A stretch of DNA of 64,000 nt from Cytospora piceicola (taxonomy: Eukaryota; Ascomycota; Sordariomycetes; Diaporthales; Cytosporaceae): the NCBI GenBank assembly GCA_023375675.1, contig JALQBC010000009.1, forward strand, positions 62,001-126,000, read 5' to 3'. The translations under genes and the position numbers were made by a program. Position 1 is the first letter of the stretch; each line of letters opens with the position of its first letter. Positions 1-12,739 of the stretch are shown here, one piece after another. The notes beneath the pieces were generated by a model. The model did not search any database. It worked only from the letters and a program-made list of their open reading frames with translations, and had not been told where the DNA came from.

Positions 1-603
1 AAAAGGGAAGAGAAAAAAAAAAGGGAACAATTGGTAGGTGCTGAGCTTATTCTCTGTCTCCTGCGGATCACGGACTACGCCGACCTAAATCGTGACAATC
101 GTGACTGCAGGCTCCTGCCCCCCACCAGATCTAGCTGAGCACTGCCGCCGTCATTGGCCTGTTGTCAAAAAAAAGCTGCATATCAATCGATGCGTTGTCA
201 ATTGGCCTATCACCTGCCCAAGTTGGGCAGGCAGGCTACTGTATGTATATATGTATATAGCTGGGTATGTATGTATGTATATATGTATTCATGTATATAA
301 GTAAGTAAATAATTAAGTAAGTATGTATGTATGTATATACCTAGGTAGGTATGTATGTAAGTAGGTGGGTAGCCCATGATTTTGTTTACTGCCTTCGGTA
401 ATCTAGCTTCCCAGGCTTACCTACAGTACTGACTGCATGTTATGCCTGGCAGTGAGTAGCATTTAGGCATTGCCATGACATGACATGGTCCCCCATCTGT
501 GTGGGCACATGGACCTTTTTCTTGATGCCTTGTTTCTCGTGTCGTATCGAGTCCAAAACCGGCTGAGACAAACAACGGGGGTGCTTCCTCCCGCAAAAGA
601 CAC

Positions 604-634
<31 letters not shown>

Positions 635-3013
635 CGGTGAAGAGAGTCGGCGTGAGGCTTAAAATCTAGGTCAGGGGTGGATGATGAGAGAAGTGGGCAA
701 TGTGAGGAGCACCTGAGAGAGAGAGAGAGAGAGAGAGCCCAGCCAGCCCAGCAGCAGCCCAGCAGCAGCCCAGATTGGTTGAGTGAACCATGATTGCTTT
801 CGGATCCTCGGATTGGGTTGAGTTATTGTAGAGCTGTAAACATACCTAGGTAATACCATAGTAGATACATAGTACCATATTAGCTACTTGACCCAGTTTA
901 GGTGTACAGCCACCATTGGCTACCTACTTAAGTACCTAGCTGGGTAGGTACCTACCTAGGTACTCAAGTACTCAGGTATGCATGTATGTACCATCTCGCA
1001 TGCGACGCCGGTTGGCTCCTTCTTTCCATCCCGGAGAATATGACGGCAGATAGTTGCAGCAATGCGCAATTTACAAATTGAAGAGTTATATTGATTGCTC
1101 TTGAAGCAGATGAAGAAAGTGAATGTGGCATCTATGATTATTGGATATGTTAAATACCTACCTAGGTGGGTAACCTAGGTGGGCACTACACCTAGCTAAT
1201 ACACAGGATATGTATGTTGTTTGTTGTGTAACTACCGGGGTGATGTGATTACTCACCTTGGGTAAGTATCTAGGTATACTCAAGATACTTGGGATACTTG
1301 GGATACTTGGAATACTTGGAATACTTGAAGTACTTAGGTAGGCACGGCAGGCTAGGTTGACGATGTCAACGTGCAGTGCAGGCAGTAGTCCCGCGGCTAT
1401 CGATATTTGTTTTGGACGGGCCTAGAAGGGCCTCTTTAGGTTGCCAACTTGGCATCTGATGTACCAGCGTAGTATTCTATGTACTTGCAGGTGGTAGGTT
1501 CGCAACTGGAGTTGCATGGTCATATTCGACGGCTTGTGAAGGGGAAAAGAAGGGAAAAGAAACGAGGAGCGAGGCAGAAAAATATGGTGGTTCCTGGGGG
1601 CGGTACGGTAGGTACGGTGGCAGTAATGTGCCTACAAGGAACCCTGGAGGCTTACCTGCCTACAGTAGGTACCTACACTGCCCTAAATACTTAGGTCCAT
1701 CATATATGTCAAGCAAGGCACACAATACATACATCCACACATCCATCCTATCCATCCATCCATACACACACACACACTTACACACTTACACACTTACACT
1801 ACTACTAGGTAGGTAGGTACATATCTAGGTAGATAAAAAAGAAAAAGAATAACGGACTTGACGACGGGGGGTCCCAGTATAGCTCTAACACGTGTTGCGA
1901 CCCACCATTTGCACACCCTTGTCAATCAGCACTGGATCAATCTTGTCCTGCCCTGTTCATCCATCCATTCATTCCATTCGATCCATCCATCCGCCAACGC
2001 CAGCCTCTTCCCCATGTAGCTAAACCCCCCCCCCCTCTCCATCACATCACATCACTACCATTAATTCCTCCTTCTTTAACATCGTGGGCAGGGGTCGACC
2101 GATCAAGAAATTAAACTTTGACAACGTCCTGGTCATAGCTTGCTTGTCTCGGCGACCTCGCTCGTCCACCGCCAACCAGCTATCAGCTTCATTCATCCTA
2201 CCTACATACACATCCTGACCGAGTCGACGTTGAATACTACAAGACACCCGCCTTCTCATGAATGGCTCATCTTAACTTTCGACCTCGCTCCCATTTCTTT
2301 TCTTTCCTATTCTACTTTTCCAACCATTTTGCATAGCAACGTTTGTGCTCTCCCCCTACCGCCGCGTGAGGGTCCGTTCGTCGCGCTTGCCGATCCCCAC
2401 TACCGGAGAGCCACCAAGCATCTCTGCCCCAGAGGTCTATCCACACTGGATTTACCCATAAGGTCAGCCTAAAGATACGCTGCCTGCGTCTACTTCTCAC
2501 CGGCTTCCCTCCCCCAAGCGGACCAGACAAACTCGTCGTCACGCAAACGCCTTCAAGAATACGTGGCTTGGTGCTCTCGTCCTACCACTTCTCTGCCTTG
2601 CCCCTCTGGCCAAGGTCACGGCCCATCTCGTACCATCTGAATTGGTGTATCTCCAAGGCAGAAGCCTGCATGCCTGCTCGATACAGATGGTCTCCCTCGC
2701 CCCTGGCTTTCACCAGCCTGCTGCGGTCCTGCCATTGAGCCTCCTGGCGCGGCGATCAGGGGCCAGAACCTCAGGCTGCAGAGCATCACCTCAAACGTGA
2801 GCCATCGGCGTCCACTGAGACAGGCCTGGTGCCGTCTCCCGTCCTGTCTACCTAGCTGGCCGGCCAGCTGGCCCTCCGCCGCCAGAACCTACGGGACGAC
2901 TTAAGGACTCATGAATAGCCTCCCCGCCTCCGCGCATTTGTTCTCTTCTGCTCCTACTTGATCTCACCTGCTGTGGTTTTACGATAGCCACTGCATCTGA
3001 CACCCAGGCCCCC
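1..3013. other. Gene-poor spacer and probable 5' leader of the kinase gene
   Basis: No reading frame here has a recognisable domain or a believable exon structure. The stretch holds GTAT-type microsatellite (about 238-365), GA runs (603-634 and 715-737), copies of the TACCTAGGTA palindrome (338, 843, 953, 1159), a 9-bp tandem repeat at 1284-1328, and CATC/ACAC runs (about 1735-1800 and 1960-1995). From about 1900 it becomes pyrimidine-rich, which fits a promoter and leader for the gene starting at 3014. Confidence 0.7.
1284..1328. repeat. 9-bp tandem repeat, five units
   Basis: Five head-to-tail copies of a GATACTTGG-like unit; the first three are identical and the last two carry A for the first G, the fifth also ending in A. 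It lies in non-coding DNA between palindrome copies. Confidence 0.8.
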
Positions 3014-5861
3014 ATGGCTCAGATCGACTCCGCGCGGCCAGAGCCCCTGCCTGCTGCTGGACCTCATACAAAGCAGCAGAGCTTGTGGCGCAGGATTTTT
3101 GGACAAGGCAATGTTAGTTCGGGCACGGTCAATAATCCCGATGAGCCCCCGGGCGGCAAAAATCAGGGCGAGGGCGAGCGACGTCCGAGCATGATTCGCA
3201 GGGTATCGCGGAAAGTTGTGCCCGGCCTACCAAGAGCACAGACTTTCAAGAGACAGATAGATGAGGGTCGCAAGAATCTCGAGCCTGTTCAGCCAGAGCC
3301 GGCTGAGAGGAGGACGACAGCGTCCATGGACAGACGACTACACAGCTCACAAAATGTCGGTCAGAACCCACCAGACCCGCGGATCAGCGCCCCTGACGTC
3401 CTGAGCAATGACATGCACGGCTCCACAGTATCTGCGCCTTCGACAGCGGAAAATCCCGGGGACGAGAACATGATGGAGAGCATTGGTGAACTGAGCCTGC
3501 ACGATGTGAGGTCAAGAGATGAATCGCACGCACCGGAAACCGAGTCCTTCAACGACGGGGCGTCCATAACGACGTCCCATTACGATGCCATGATCCACGA
3601 AGAGCTGGAGCGGACATGGATCCTCAACCTCTCCATGCATTTCAGAGACAAGTCGAAGAGAGAAAAGTTCTTTGTCACATACCGTGAGAAGGGCATGCAT
3701 TGGCGGAGGGTGACAATCTCGTTAGACTACCGCAACGCCCCGGACAACTCGCTCGAGTTGGACCTGTACGACACCAAGTTTCAACGCGACAAGAGCGCAA
3801 AGATTTACGAAGCCATCCGGGAGAGCCTTGCAGATATTCAATTCTACGAAACTGTGACGAATCTTAAGCTTCAAACGACGGATGGCAGACTGCATGTACA
3901 CGTCGTCGAAGACGTCAATGTTTGTATCCCCGCTTGACGTGGCTGGGTCGCTGCTAACATTGAGACAGGAAATCATACACTATCCCACAGTCCGCATGAT
4001 TCAGCACCTGAGGTGTAGGCGTGTGAAGGAGAGCGAGATTGACTTCCACTCACACATGTCCGGTTTCGTCTACAAGGTCGAGGTCGACGGGGAGTCGCTG
4101 ATCAAGAAGGAAATCCCCGGACCGGACACGGTCGACGAATTTCTCTACGAGATCAATGCGCTCAGCCGGCTGGCCAACTCGCGCAATGTCATACAGTTCT
4201 ACGGAGTCGTGGTCGATGACTATGAGGACCATGTCAAGGGGCTTCTAATCAGCTATGCAGACCAGGGGGCTTTGATCGATGTCATTTTCGATAATGATCA
4301 CAATCTTGGGTGGGCTCGTCGGGAGAGGTGGGCGCGGCAGATTGTGGACGGCCTCTCAGAAATTCACGAGGCCGGCTTTGTGCAGGGCGACTTCACTCTC
4401 TCCAACATTGTCATTGACTATGATGACAACGCCAAAATAATAGACATCAACCGACGAGGCTGTCCAGTCGGTTGGGAGCCCCCGGAAGCCACGCCACTTA
4501 TCGAAAGCAACCAGCGGATATCCATGTACATCGGTGTCAAGTCTGATCTCTACCAGCTCGGAATGGTGTTGTGGGCTCTGGCAGAGCAGGAAGATGAGCC
4601 TGAAGCTCATGGGCGTCCATTGAGATTGAGCGAGGGGATGGGTATCCCGGACTGGTACAAGACCGTCGTGAGAATCTGTCTGGCCGACGACCCTCGACAC
4701 CGGATGCAGGCGCTCGACTTGTTGCGACTTTTCCCTGAAGAAGCGGCAGAAACTGACATGCCCCGGCGAGAACAGCCCTCAATATCGGTCGACGATGGCC
4801 ACTCAGTGCAGGAATACGTTGTTGAAGGGTATCAGAGCAACGGCCGTCCGGTCATCAGAACCATCCACTCGTCGCCAGAATGGACCCGGAGGAGCAGCTT
4901 TGGGCACACATACGTCGATTCGCCAACCGGGATGTCTAGTGAGCCTTACTACTTTCCAACTCGGGGACGCTCGCCACCGAGTCCGATACCTAGCAATTTG
5001 GACTATTGCGAGCCACGCTACATCCGTCAAAGCCCCACCTGGGAAGACGTGGGAGAGCAAAGCTTTGACAACAACACCAGAACCCCTTCAGAGAGCGAAA
5101 TTGCGCCTGACGAGGTTGTCTCCAGATCTGGTGACCAAAGCAGCACTCCTCGAACTCGGGATGCCTCGCGTCAGGTGGAGGAAGGGATAGAAACGCAACC
5201 AGCACGGAAACTGCTAGAGGAGGACGACTCCGCAGCCCCGAGACAGGACGAAGGCTCAAGCGAAGGGCCAAAGGCTCACACCGCAGATGCGTCTCCAGAA
5301 CACACGTCGAACGCGGCCGGATCACCAATAGAACAGCCGGCGGAAGCAAAGATCAACGACCAACAAGCACGGATAAAGCACAACGCCGAAAATAGTCACC
5401 CGGAGAATGCCGCCATTGAGACCAACGCAATGGAAGTAATGGACGACGAAGATCATGATGACAACGCAAACGAAACACAAAAAATACCAAAAACACAAAA
5501 GCAAAATCCTCTTTTTCGGAGGTCGGGGATCACAGGACCCGAAGCCCCGGGGACCATTGCTCTGGTCCCTAGTGAGGCACAGATACAGAACCATACGAGC
5601 ACGAGCAAAGGAGTGGATCAAAAGCAGGTTAGGGAAGAAGAAAGAGTCGACAGCGCGATCGAAATGAAGCCGCCAGCCCAGCTGCCGGATCTTCGGCCGC
5701 GACCAGAGACCCGTCACAGGTCGTCCGCCTCTTTAGGTACGGCCAATGTCCCGGCTGAGTTCTTGGGCATTGGGTCCGGCCATGACAACGAGTCGAGCGA
5801 TGCGGCAACCCGTCGACGAAACGAAGGCGATGTTGCCGACGATCTGCTGGCGGGAATCTGA
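3014..5861 (+). CDS. Atypical protein kinase-like protein, 932 aa
   Basis: Two exons, 3014-3919 and 3969-5861. The 49-nt intron starts GTTTGT, ends ACAG, and is phase 0; without it the first frame stops at 3937. Residues 1-190 are low complexity and contain a basic stretch with RRVSRKVVPGLPRAQTFKR, a motif I associate with fungal signalling proteins. Residues about 195-310 form a conserved-looking module (SKREKFFVTY, WRRVTISLDYR). The kinase-like domain covers about 330-590: Lys in LIKKEI (about 348-349), an alpha-C Glu, QGD in place of HRD (441-443) with the catalytic Asp and following Asn (448) kept, and DIN in place of DFG (461-463) with Asp kept. No clear glycine-rich loop is visible. The C-terminal 330 residues are disordered and polar. 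Key metal- and base-type residues remain, so activity is possible but unproven. Substrate is unknown. Confidence 0.85.
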
Positions 5862-8844
5862 TGAAGAAACCCCAGGCTCCGAAGTCCAAACCAGACGACA
5901 GTATGAAACGACCCAGAAATGACCATCTTTCTCTTTATCTCATATCAAATTCTTTTTTTTTTGTTGTTATTTTGCCTTATTTGCATCATATTCCCTGTAT
6001 CTGATTATACTGGGTCATCATTCCCATTCTCCAGGATTATCAATGAAAGTGGCAGGGACAATTCGACGTCGCGTGGACAGTGTGTGGGTGAAGTGAAGTG
6101 GTGGTTTTAGAGGGTGGCTTTCGCTGAGTCTGATGGAGGTGATGGACATGAGATAGTGACGGACGGACTGTACGATTGTAATGAAGCTTTTCGGAAACTA
6201 CTACACCTGCAATCCGCATAGGATACCACTCTCCAAGTCCACGGCCTCAACAGCTCCGTCATCAAGTGAGAGTGAGAGATGGTCACCTTCTTCGCAAGAG
6301 CTCTCTCTCCTCTACTCGACCAATGCAATTGCTCCGAAAAGCAAAACCACGACACTGTCAACCAATACAAATTAACAGCAAGCCCCTCGCCGACGCACTG
6401 GTGAGTCTGGTGAGTCCGTGCAACCCTTACCCAGAAGACTGAATGCTTGCATTTCTGAATATGAAACGAGAGAAAAGGTCTCGGTGCTATCGCTGGGGGA
6501 TCTACGTCTAATCTTCTTTAAGTTAAGCGTTCCCGCATATCGCCCCCCGGGACCCCCGGCAAAAACGAGGGGGGGGGGGCAGGAGAAACAGAAAAGAGGG
6601 AGGGGTGGAAGAAAAATTGAAACGTGAAACCGTCTTTGTCATTGGCCGATGACGGCTTTTGTTGGGGATCCTTTACGATCAGATAAAGGCTGCTTAGCAG
6701 CTCACGAGCAAATGGACAGTGTAGTGCTGATAGTGGAAACAATGCTGCATGCTTTTTTTCCTCTCAAAACTGGGACCAGCCTTGTTGATATTACAGTACA
6801 CAGTAACAACCTCGGGGCTTCGGAACGTAAATCTGTATGATGATCGTCCAGCTACCAAAGTGGCGCTGGTGGGAAGCCGAGGCTGGCCTGGGGATATTCT
6901 CCACTGATTGGAGGACCCACAGAGTGGCTGCTTTCTCAGCCTTTCTGATCATCGAGTGGCCAAAAAGTCAAAAGAATGCCCGATGAGAGACTGTGACTAC
7001 TGGGCAGCTGGGATGAGGACCTCTTCAAGGTGCTGTTGCCCCCCGTGTGTGGGTTCGAGATGATTCTAGCCTGCCAGCCACACCAGCCTCGTGGGTTGTG
7101 TAGAGGCAAACCGCAAGCATCTCGAATGCTTACTAACACAGTCCTGGCAGTACATATGACTGATATGGTTTCTTCTGGATATCCACTGCGACAGTGGCTG
7201 TGTCTTTTTGTCACGACCAGTCAGCAGTGTATGATATGGACTGTCCTCACATTGTATGTCTGTCTGTGCTGACCTGCCCAGTTGCATAGGCACCTAGGCT
7301 GCTAGGTACCAACCAGCCAACTTAACCAGTTTGTAGTTTGCGACGGCCTCTGGGCACCGTTGAACCTATCCACAGTACATAGTACGTATCCCTGTCCCCA
7401 GGACGATCGATCAAAGGCCGAGCTTGAAAGCTTTATCAGGCCCGTTCCAGCTGAATGGGGTCCAGTGGGTGGTGTGTGCAGGACCTTCACCTTCACAAGA
7501 TGAATGATTATCCTACCTATGTAGTGGGCTCTTCTACCGCGTGGTGATAGTGATCGGACGATGCTCGAACCATGGTGCAACTGTTGAATCGGCGCCCCGT
7601 CGCTGTTTGGTTTTCCATCCTCCCCTCTGGCCGTTGATTCACCAAGCCTGGCTCTGTCGCGCAAAATGATTTTAGCTCGTCGCCCCCCATGCAAGGTACG
7701 GCCTGACAGGCGCACGCGGGCAAGCGGGCGAAGACAAATGGTGCCTATTCCGGCTAGCGCGGCCGGGATGATGGTCGAGTAACCCCCCCCCCCGATTTCC
7801 CAGGCTGCCGGTCCCAACATTTTAAGTGTTGGGGCTTCCATGCGACATGCTTTCCCAAATTTACCCGAATCAGAGCAGGTTTATATCCATCCGCATGGTC
7901 AGACACGCACCTGGACAACCAGCGAAGCAGGGATGCACCGACGACACCATGTGCTCATAGTGAGCTGGATGCCCCCGGGGTGTGCCGTCTGTATGTCGCA
8001 TGTGATTGTGCCGTCTTATGATCGCGGAAGGGTCGTTGAGGAGGAGCTGTGAAGCTGATATGATTTGGTTCTTGCTCGTCTGCCCTCGGTCAGAAGATCG
8101 GGGTATTGGAGCCTCAACGGAGCTAGATACCTAGGGAGGTACCTCAGTATTCTGTCACGACCCGACCGCCGACTCACCGTTTTGGGTATAGGATAGCGAT
8201 GGGGCAGAGAGGCTACTACCATAGTACAGTTTTGCCGTGTGCAATTAAGTGTTCAGGGCATTTATTTGGAGGCAACTAGAGGCAACTAGAGGCAACTAAG
8301 GCAACTATAAGCTACTGTATGTACCTTCTATTTTATCGAGTTTAGGGCACCGTTATTTCTTTACTTGGGTACCCCCACGTAGTCTGGTGGTACTGGGTAG
8401 TCCTTCCACTGTGTACCATTATCGCCCTTTCCCGCGACATAGGCAGAAGTACTGTACCCGCTTCCGTTCGGCAAGAAGGAACCTGACATGTCTGGGTCCA
8501 AGTCCAAGCTTTCCCCATTGAATTCCAGGGAGAGAAAAAAAAATTGACAAGGGTCAACTGGTATCAATTCCGAAGTCAATCACTCAGTCAATCCAGGTCC
8601 CAGGCCCACTGTTCTGCGCCTTGGGCTGCTTGGGAAGCACCTTCCCCGCGACCCACCCGATAATTCGCCTCCAGTCCCAACAAACCACAGGCCTTACAAA
8701 TAAAGCAGAGCACTTCTGCACTCTTAAATTTCTCGGCTTCTATTCAATCTTCAACCTACTTTCGAGTTTCCCATACACCACACACGAGGGATTGTTTTGT
8801 CTTGGGCGTCAACCGTCCAACCACATCTCTCTCTGTTTCCCATC
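5862..8844. other. Spacer between kinase and desaturase genes
   Basis: The first few hundred bases are T-rich and probably 3' UTR. The rest has only short random frames. One palindrome variant lies at 8128-8136 and a 10-bp tandem repeat at 8270-8308. The last 200 bases before 8845 are CT/CA-rich, as expected for a fungal promoter and leader. Confidence 0.65.
8270..8308. repeat. 10-bp tandem repeat (AGGCAACTAG), four units
   Basis: Four consecutive copies of AGGCAACTAG, the third lacking the last base and the fourth ending in T. It is about 540 nt upstream of the desaturase start. Confidence 0.8.
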
Positions 8845-10383
8845 ATGGCGTCTCCATCCGCCAAGTCGGTGCCGACGGCTACGGTCTTCCCTGACGGAAC
8901 GACCGACTACAAGCCCGTTCGGAAGACCAACTTCGACCCCAAGAAGCCTCACATTACCGACCAACCCATCACGCTGAAGAACTGGTACAAGCATATCAAC
9001 TGGCTCAATGTCACATTCATTCTCTTCGTTCCCATGCTGGGCTTGTGAGTATCCCTACCCTAAATCACAACATGGAAGAAAACAAACTGACAATTTTTTC
9101 CTAGCGTGTCCACCTACTGGGTGCCCTTGACTTTGAAAACGGCTATCTGGTCCTTGATCTACTACTTCAACACAGGCCTCGGCATCACCGCTGGATACCA
9201 TCGTCTCTGGGCACATCGCAGTTACAAGGCCTGCCTGCCTCTCCGCATTTACCTGGCAGCTGTTGCGTCTGGTGCCGTTGAGGGCTCTGCCCGCTGGTGG
9301 TCCAGAGAGTGAGTCCTATATCTTGGATTCCTTGCTCTACATACGCTAACCTCGAATCATAGTCACCGCGCCCACCACCGTTACACTGACACGGAGAAAG
9401 ACCCTTACTCCGTCAGGAAGGGTCTTCTGTACAGCCACATTGGATGGATGGTCATGAAGCAGAACCCCAAGCGCATTGGCCGCACCGATATCACTGATCT
9501 GAACGAGGACCCCGTCGTCGTTTGGCAACACCTGCACTTCATCAAGTGTGTTCTCACCATGGGCCTTATCTTCCCAACCCTGGTTGCCGGTCTCGGCTGG
9601 GGCGACTGGGTGGGTGGCTTCGTCTATGCCGGTATCCTGCGCATTTTCGTTGTTCAGCAGGCGACTTTCTGTGTCAACAGTCTGGCCCACTGGCTCGGTG
9701 ACCAGCCCTTCGATGACCGAAACAGCCCTCGAGACCACGTCGTCACCGCATTCGTTACACTGGGCGAGGGATACCACAACTTCCACCACGAGTTCCCCTC
9801 CGACTACCGCAACGCTATCAGGTGGTGGCAGTACGACCCCACCAAGTGGTCTATCTGGACCTGGAAGCAGCTTGGCCTCGCCTCCGACCTCAAGACCTTC
9901 CGACAGAACGAGATCGACAAGGGTCGTCTGCAGCAGCAGCAGAAGAAGCTTGATCAGCAGCGTGTTAGGCTCGACTGGGGCACGCCCCTGGAGCAGCTGC
10001 CCGTCATCGACTGGGATGACTTTGTTGAGCAAGCCAAGAGCGGCAGGGGCCTTGTGGCTATTGCCGGCGTTATCCACGACGTGACCGACTTCATTAAGGA
10101 CCACCCAGGTGGCAAGGCCCTTATCAACTCTGCCATCGGAAAGGATGCCACTGCGATCTTCAACGGCGGTGTCTACCTTCACTCGAACGCCGCCCACAAC
10201 CTCTTGAGCACGATGCGTGTTGGTGTCCTCCGCGGAGGCTGTGAGGTTGAGATCTGGAAGCGCGCCCAGATGGAGAACAAGGATGTGTCGTATGTCAACG
10301 ACTCGGCAGGCCAGCGCATCATTCGCGCAGGACACCAGCCCACGAAGGTGGCAATGCCTGTTGCCAGCGCTGATGCGGCATGA
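8845..10383 (+). CDS. ole1: Delta-9 acyl-CoA (stearoyl-CoA) desaturase with cytochrome b5 domain, 474 aa
   Basis: Three exons, 8845-9044, 9105-9308 and 9363-10383; both introns start GTGAGT and end TAG. Removing them restores the continuous family sequence (MLGF-VSTYW, SRD-HRAHH). It introduces the cis-9 double bond in palmitoyl- and stearoyl-CoA in the ER membrane. All three histidine boxes are present: HRLWAH (about 99-104), HRAHH (about 136-140) and HNFHH (about 273-277). Hydrophobic segments flank the boxes. The C-terminal part, about residues 340-440, is a cytochrome b5-like domain with the HPGG haem motif, which supplies electrons in cis, as in yeast Ole1. The length is normal for the filamentous-fungal enzyme and the reading frame is intact. 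The start is the first ATG of the exon and gives the expected short hydrophilic N terminus. Confidence 0.96.
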
Positions 10384-12739
10384 AGAAGAGTGCAATTAGG
10401 GAGTTGTTGTAAAAAGGAACGGGTCAGCTAAGCGAGAGCTTCTGGCCCCATCAGTGCGGGGAACGCACTGTGGAATACATTCGGGACAATTCAGTCGTGC
10501 TCTGCAGCATTGTACTTTAGACATTGGTTCTATCAAGGCGTTTTGACGGTTTACAAGGAACAGGGTGGTCGGTCCTGAGCGAAACATTGATTTTTCAAGA
10601 CAAATGAAAGTGGTTACCCATCTCACATATTGGTTTTAGTCTCCAAAACATGCAAGCGGTCATGACGATAAGCACATTGACAGTGATACAGCCTAATTGC
10701 TAACGTTACAAGCAAACGAGATACGACATTAGTGATGACTTGTCCTGTAGCCCGTTGTAACTTTGGGCAGGAGCCGTTGCAGGTCGACCTCAGATCCGCC
10801 GGAGCAGCTTTTCGAAGAATACGGCCCAGCTGGATTCCCACTACAGATTCTGAAGTCAGTTGTCAAGACATTGGAGAAGTTCGCGGCCGCAGCAGGAACC
10901 TGTATACTTCGACATTATGCGGCATCTTGCCGTCGCAGGTCACCTGGCAGGCCTGGTTGCTGTTTGTTGTCTCGACATCCTATGTCACGATCGACGTCTA
11001 CATCTCCTACCTCCCCCCTACCCTGACATTGACTGACCTACATGGTCAACATACCTTTCGGCGTCCGGCTCTCACTATGTAGCTCGGACAACCTTGTCGA
11101 GAGCTCCACGGGGTCGGAAGCTGTGTTTATATCCATGTCAACGAATTCAGGTAGATACAAGTACGTCACCGCTTTGTCTGTCCGATACAGCCCGTAACCC
11201 CTAAGGCCGTGCGTGTTATGAGGCCCGGGATGATCTAATAGATGTACTTCGTGGACTCGTATCCACCGCGGAGCATAAAACCGCCATGCCTGCCTAACGC
11301 AGTATGTGACGAAGGCTAGATGATTGAGTGGAAGGAGGAACGTCCCCGATGACTGTTGGAGGGGCTTTACTTTGGAAGGAGAAATAGTACAACTCAGTGC
11401 CGTCTGCCTCCTGGGCTGTGTCTCTCCCGGTGACGGTCCATACATTGTTGCCACAAGCGTCCGTGGAGACGAGTTTGGTGGCTGAGAGAAAAGCTTTGGC
11501 CGTCGTGAGTCTCGATCTCTGGTATCAACGTTCTCGCAAATGAGAATGCTTGGCCGACCTTTCAACAAACCTTGTGTCGACTGAAAAACTCGCCTTGAAA
11601 CTGCGCCTGGGTATCCTTCGCAGCTATGGCTCCCGAATATTGATGTTTGACGTAATGTAAGGGCGGTCCTGAGCACTGATAAAACCCAGCCTTTGAGGTC
11701 AAGAGACGACCAACAGGCTCGGCAGTTCCTGCAATGACAGTGAGAAAACTGCATTTCTTCGTACCCTAATCACTGTCAGCTTTACTACTCGTGGGGGGCT
11801 CGCAGCGGTCTGCTACGCCCCACTATGCTACGAGTACGGACATGGTGAGCATCATGTGCCTTCTGGCTCCTGTGGCAGTGGTGGCACAGCAGCTGCAATG
11901 GAACACCACCACACCCTCGGCTGCTTCTTGAAGGCACCCCCCTCAGGCGAGATCTGATTTGATGGTTTGATGTCACCACGCGACCGCTCCTGTCTGCAAT
12001 TTCTGGTTGCTATCAGGCCGCAGATCCGTTGGGCAAGCGACTTTCCTGAACATGCTTCGTCACCTGCAGCTCCAAGGACATCAAACTCGGCTCTTCGGGT
12101 TTCTCCTCCAATGTCAGAAGGGGTAACGATCCGTCAACTGGACGATCCCTTCGGCTTGAAAATGTTCTGCACAGACCATTCGTTCCCCCCCAAAGACTGG
12201 TTTGTATCTTCTTCTTCAACGGCCTATGGGCAGCAGTAGCAAAAGCTTGTTGACCTGGTCCAAGTACCGCAGCCCTGACATCAAGATGCAATCTGGGCGC
12301 TCAAGCTTTTGTCTAGCACTGCCTCCTTGAGACGAGGGAAACGAATAGCTGCGTATGGGGAAGCATAGAGCTCCACTCACTCGCTTACAGATAGGCCTGT
12401 GAGCACCAACACAATCAGCATATTGCGATGCTACATGAATCTCGCAACATCACCGAATTCGGCTGCACCGAGCCATGTTATTAGGCCCTATTCTTGTTCT
12501 CCTCGCGGCGGCTATAGAAACATCTGCCTCGTCTGCATAAGTAAACGTTCAAGACTATTATTGTCCAGGCTTGCGGTCATCGTGTCTCAACAAGTCGAAA
12601 CTCAAGAGATACACCTTCATCCGTTTCGGGATTGGGAAGTCCTTTAGCCTTCCGGAAACAAAACAACCAACCATGGGGCGGATATGCTGAGCCTGAGCAA
12701 TATCCAGCCTTCACACCCTCCATGAGAACACATATAGCA
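10384..12739. other. Spacer between desaturase and MFS pseudogene
   Basis: No gene supported. The longest open frame is 238 codons on the minus strand (11038-11754). It starts with ATG but shows no recognisable motif and an amino-acid mix typical of chance frames. Some of this DNA may be eroded remains of accessory sequence, like the pseudogene that follows. Confidence 0.55.

Noticed and set aside
9346..10395. 349-codon frame on the minus strand
   Set aside because: It is antisense to the desaturase's third exon, which has all family motifs; the frame is a by-product of codon bias.
11038..11754. 238-codon ATG-started frame on the minus strand
   Set aside because: No motif, no signal peptide, no clear introns and a chance-like composition. 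It cannot be excluded without expression data.
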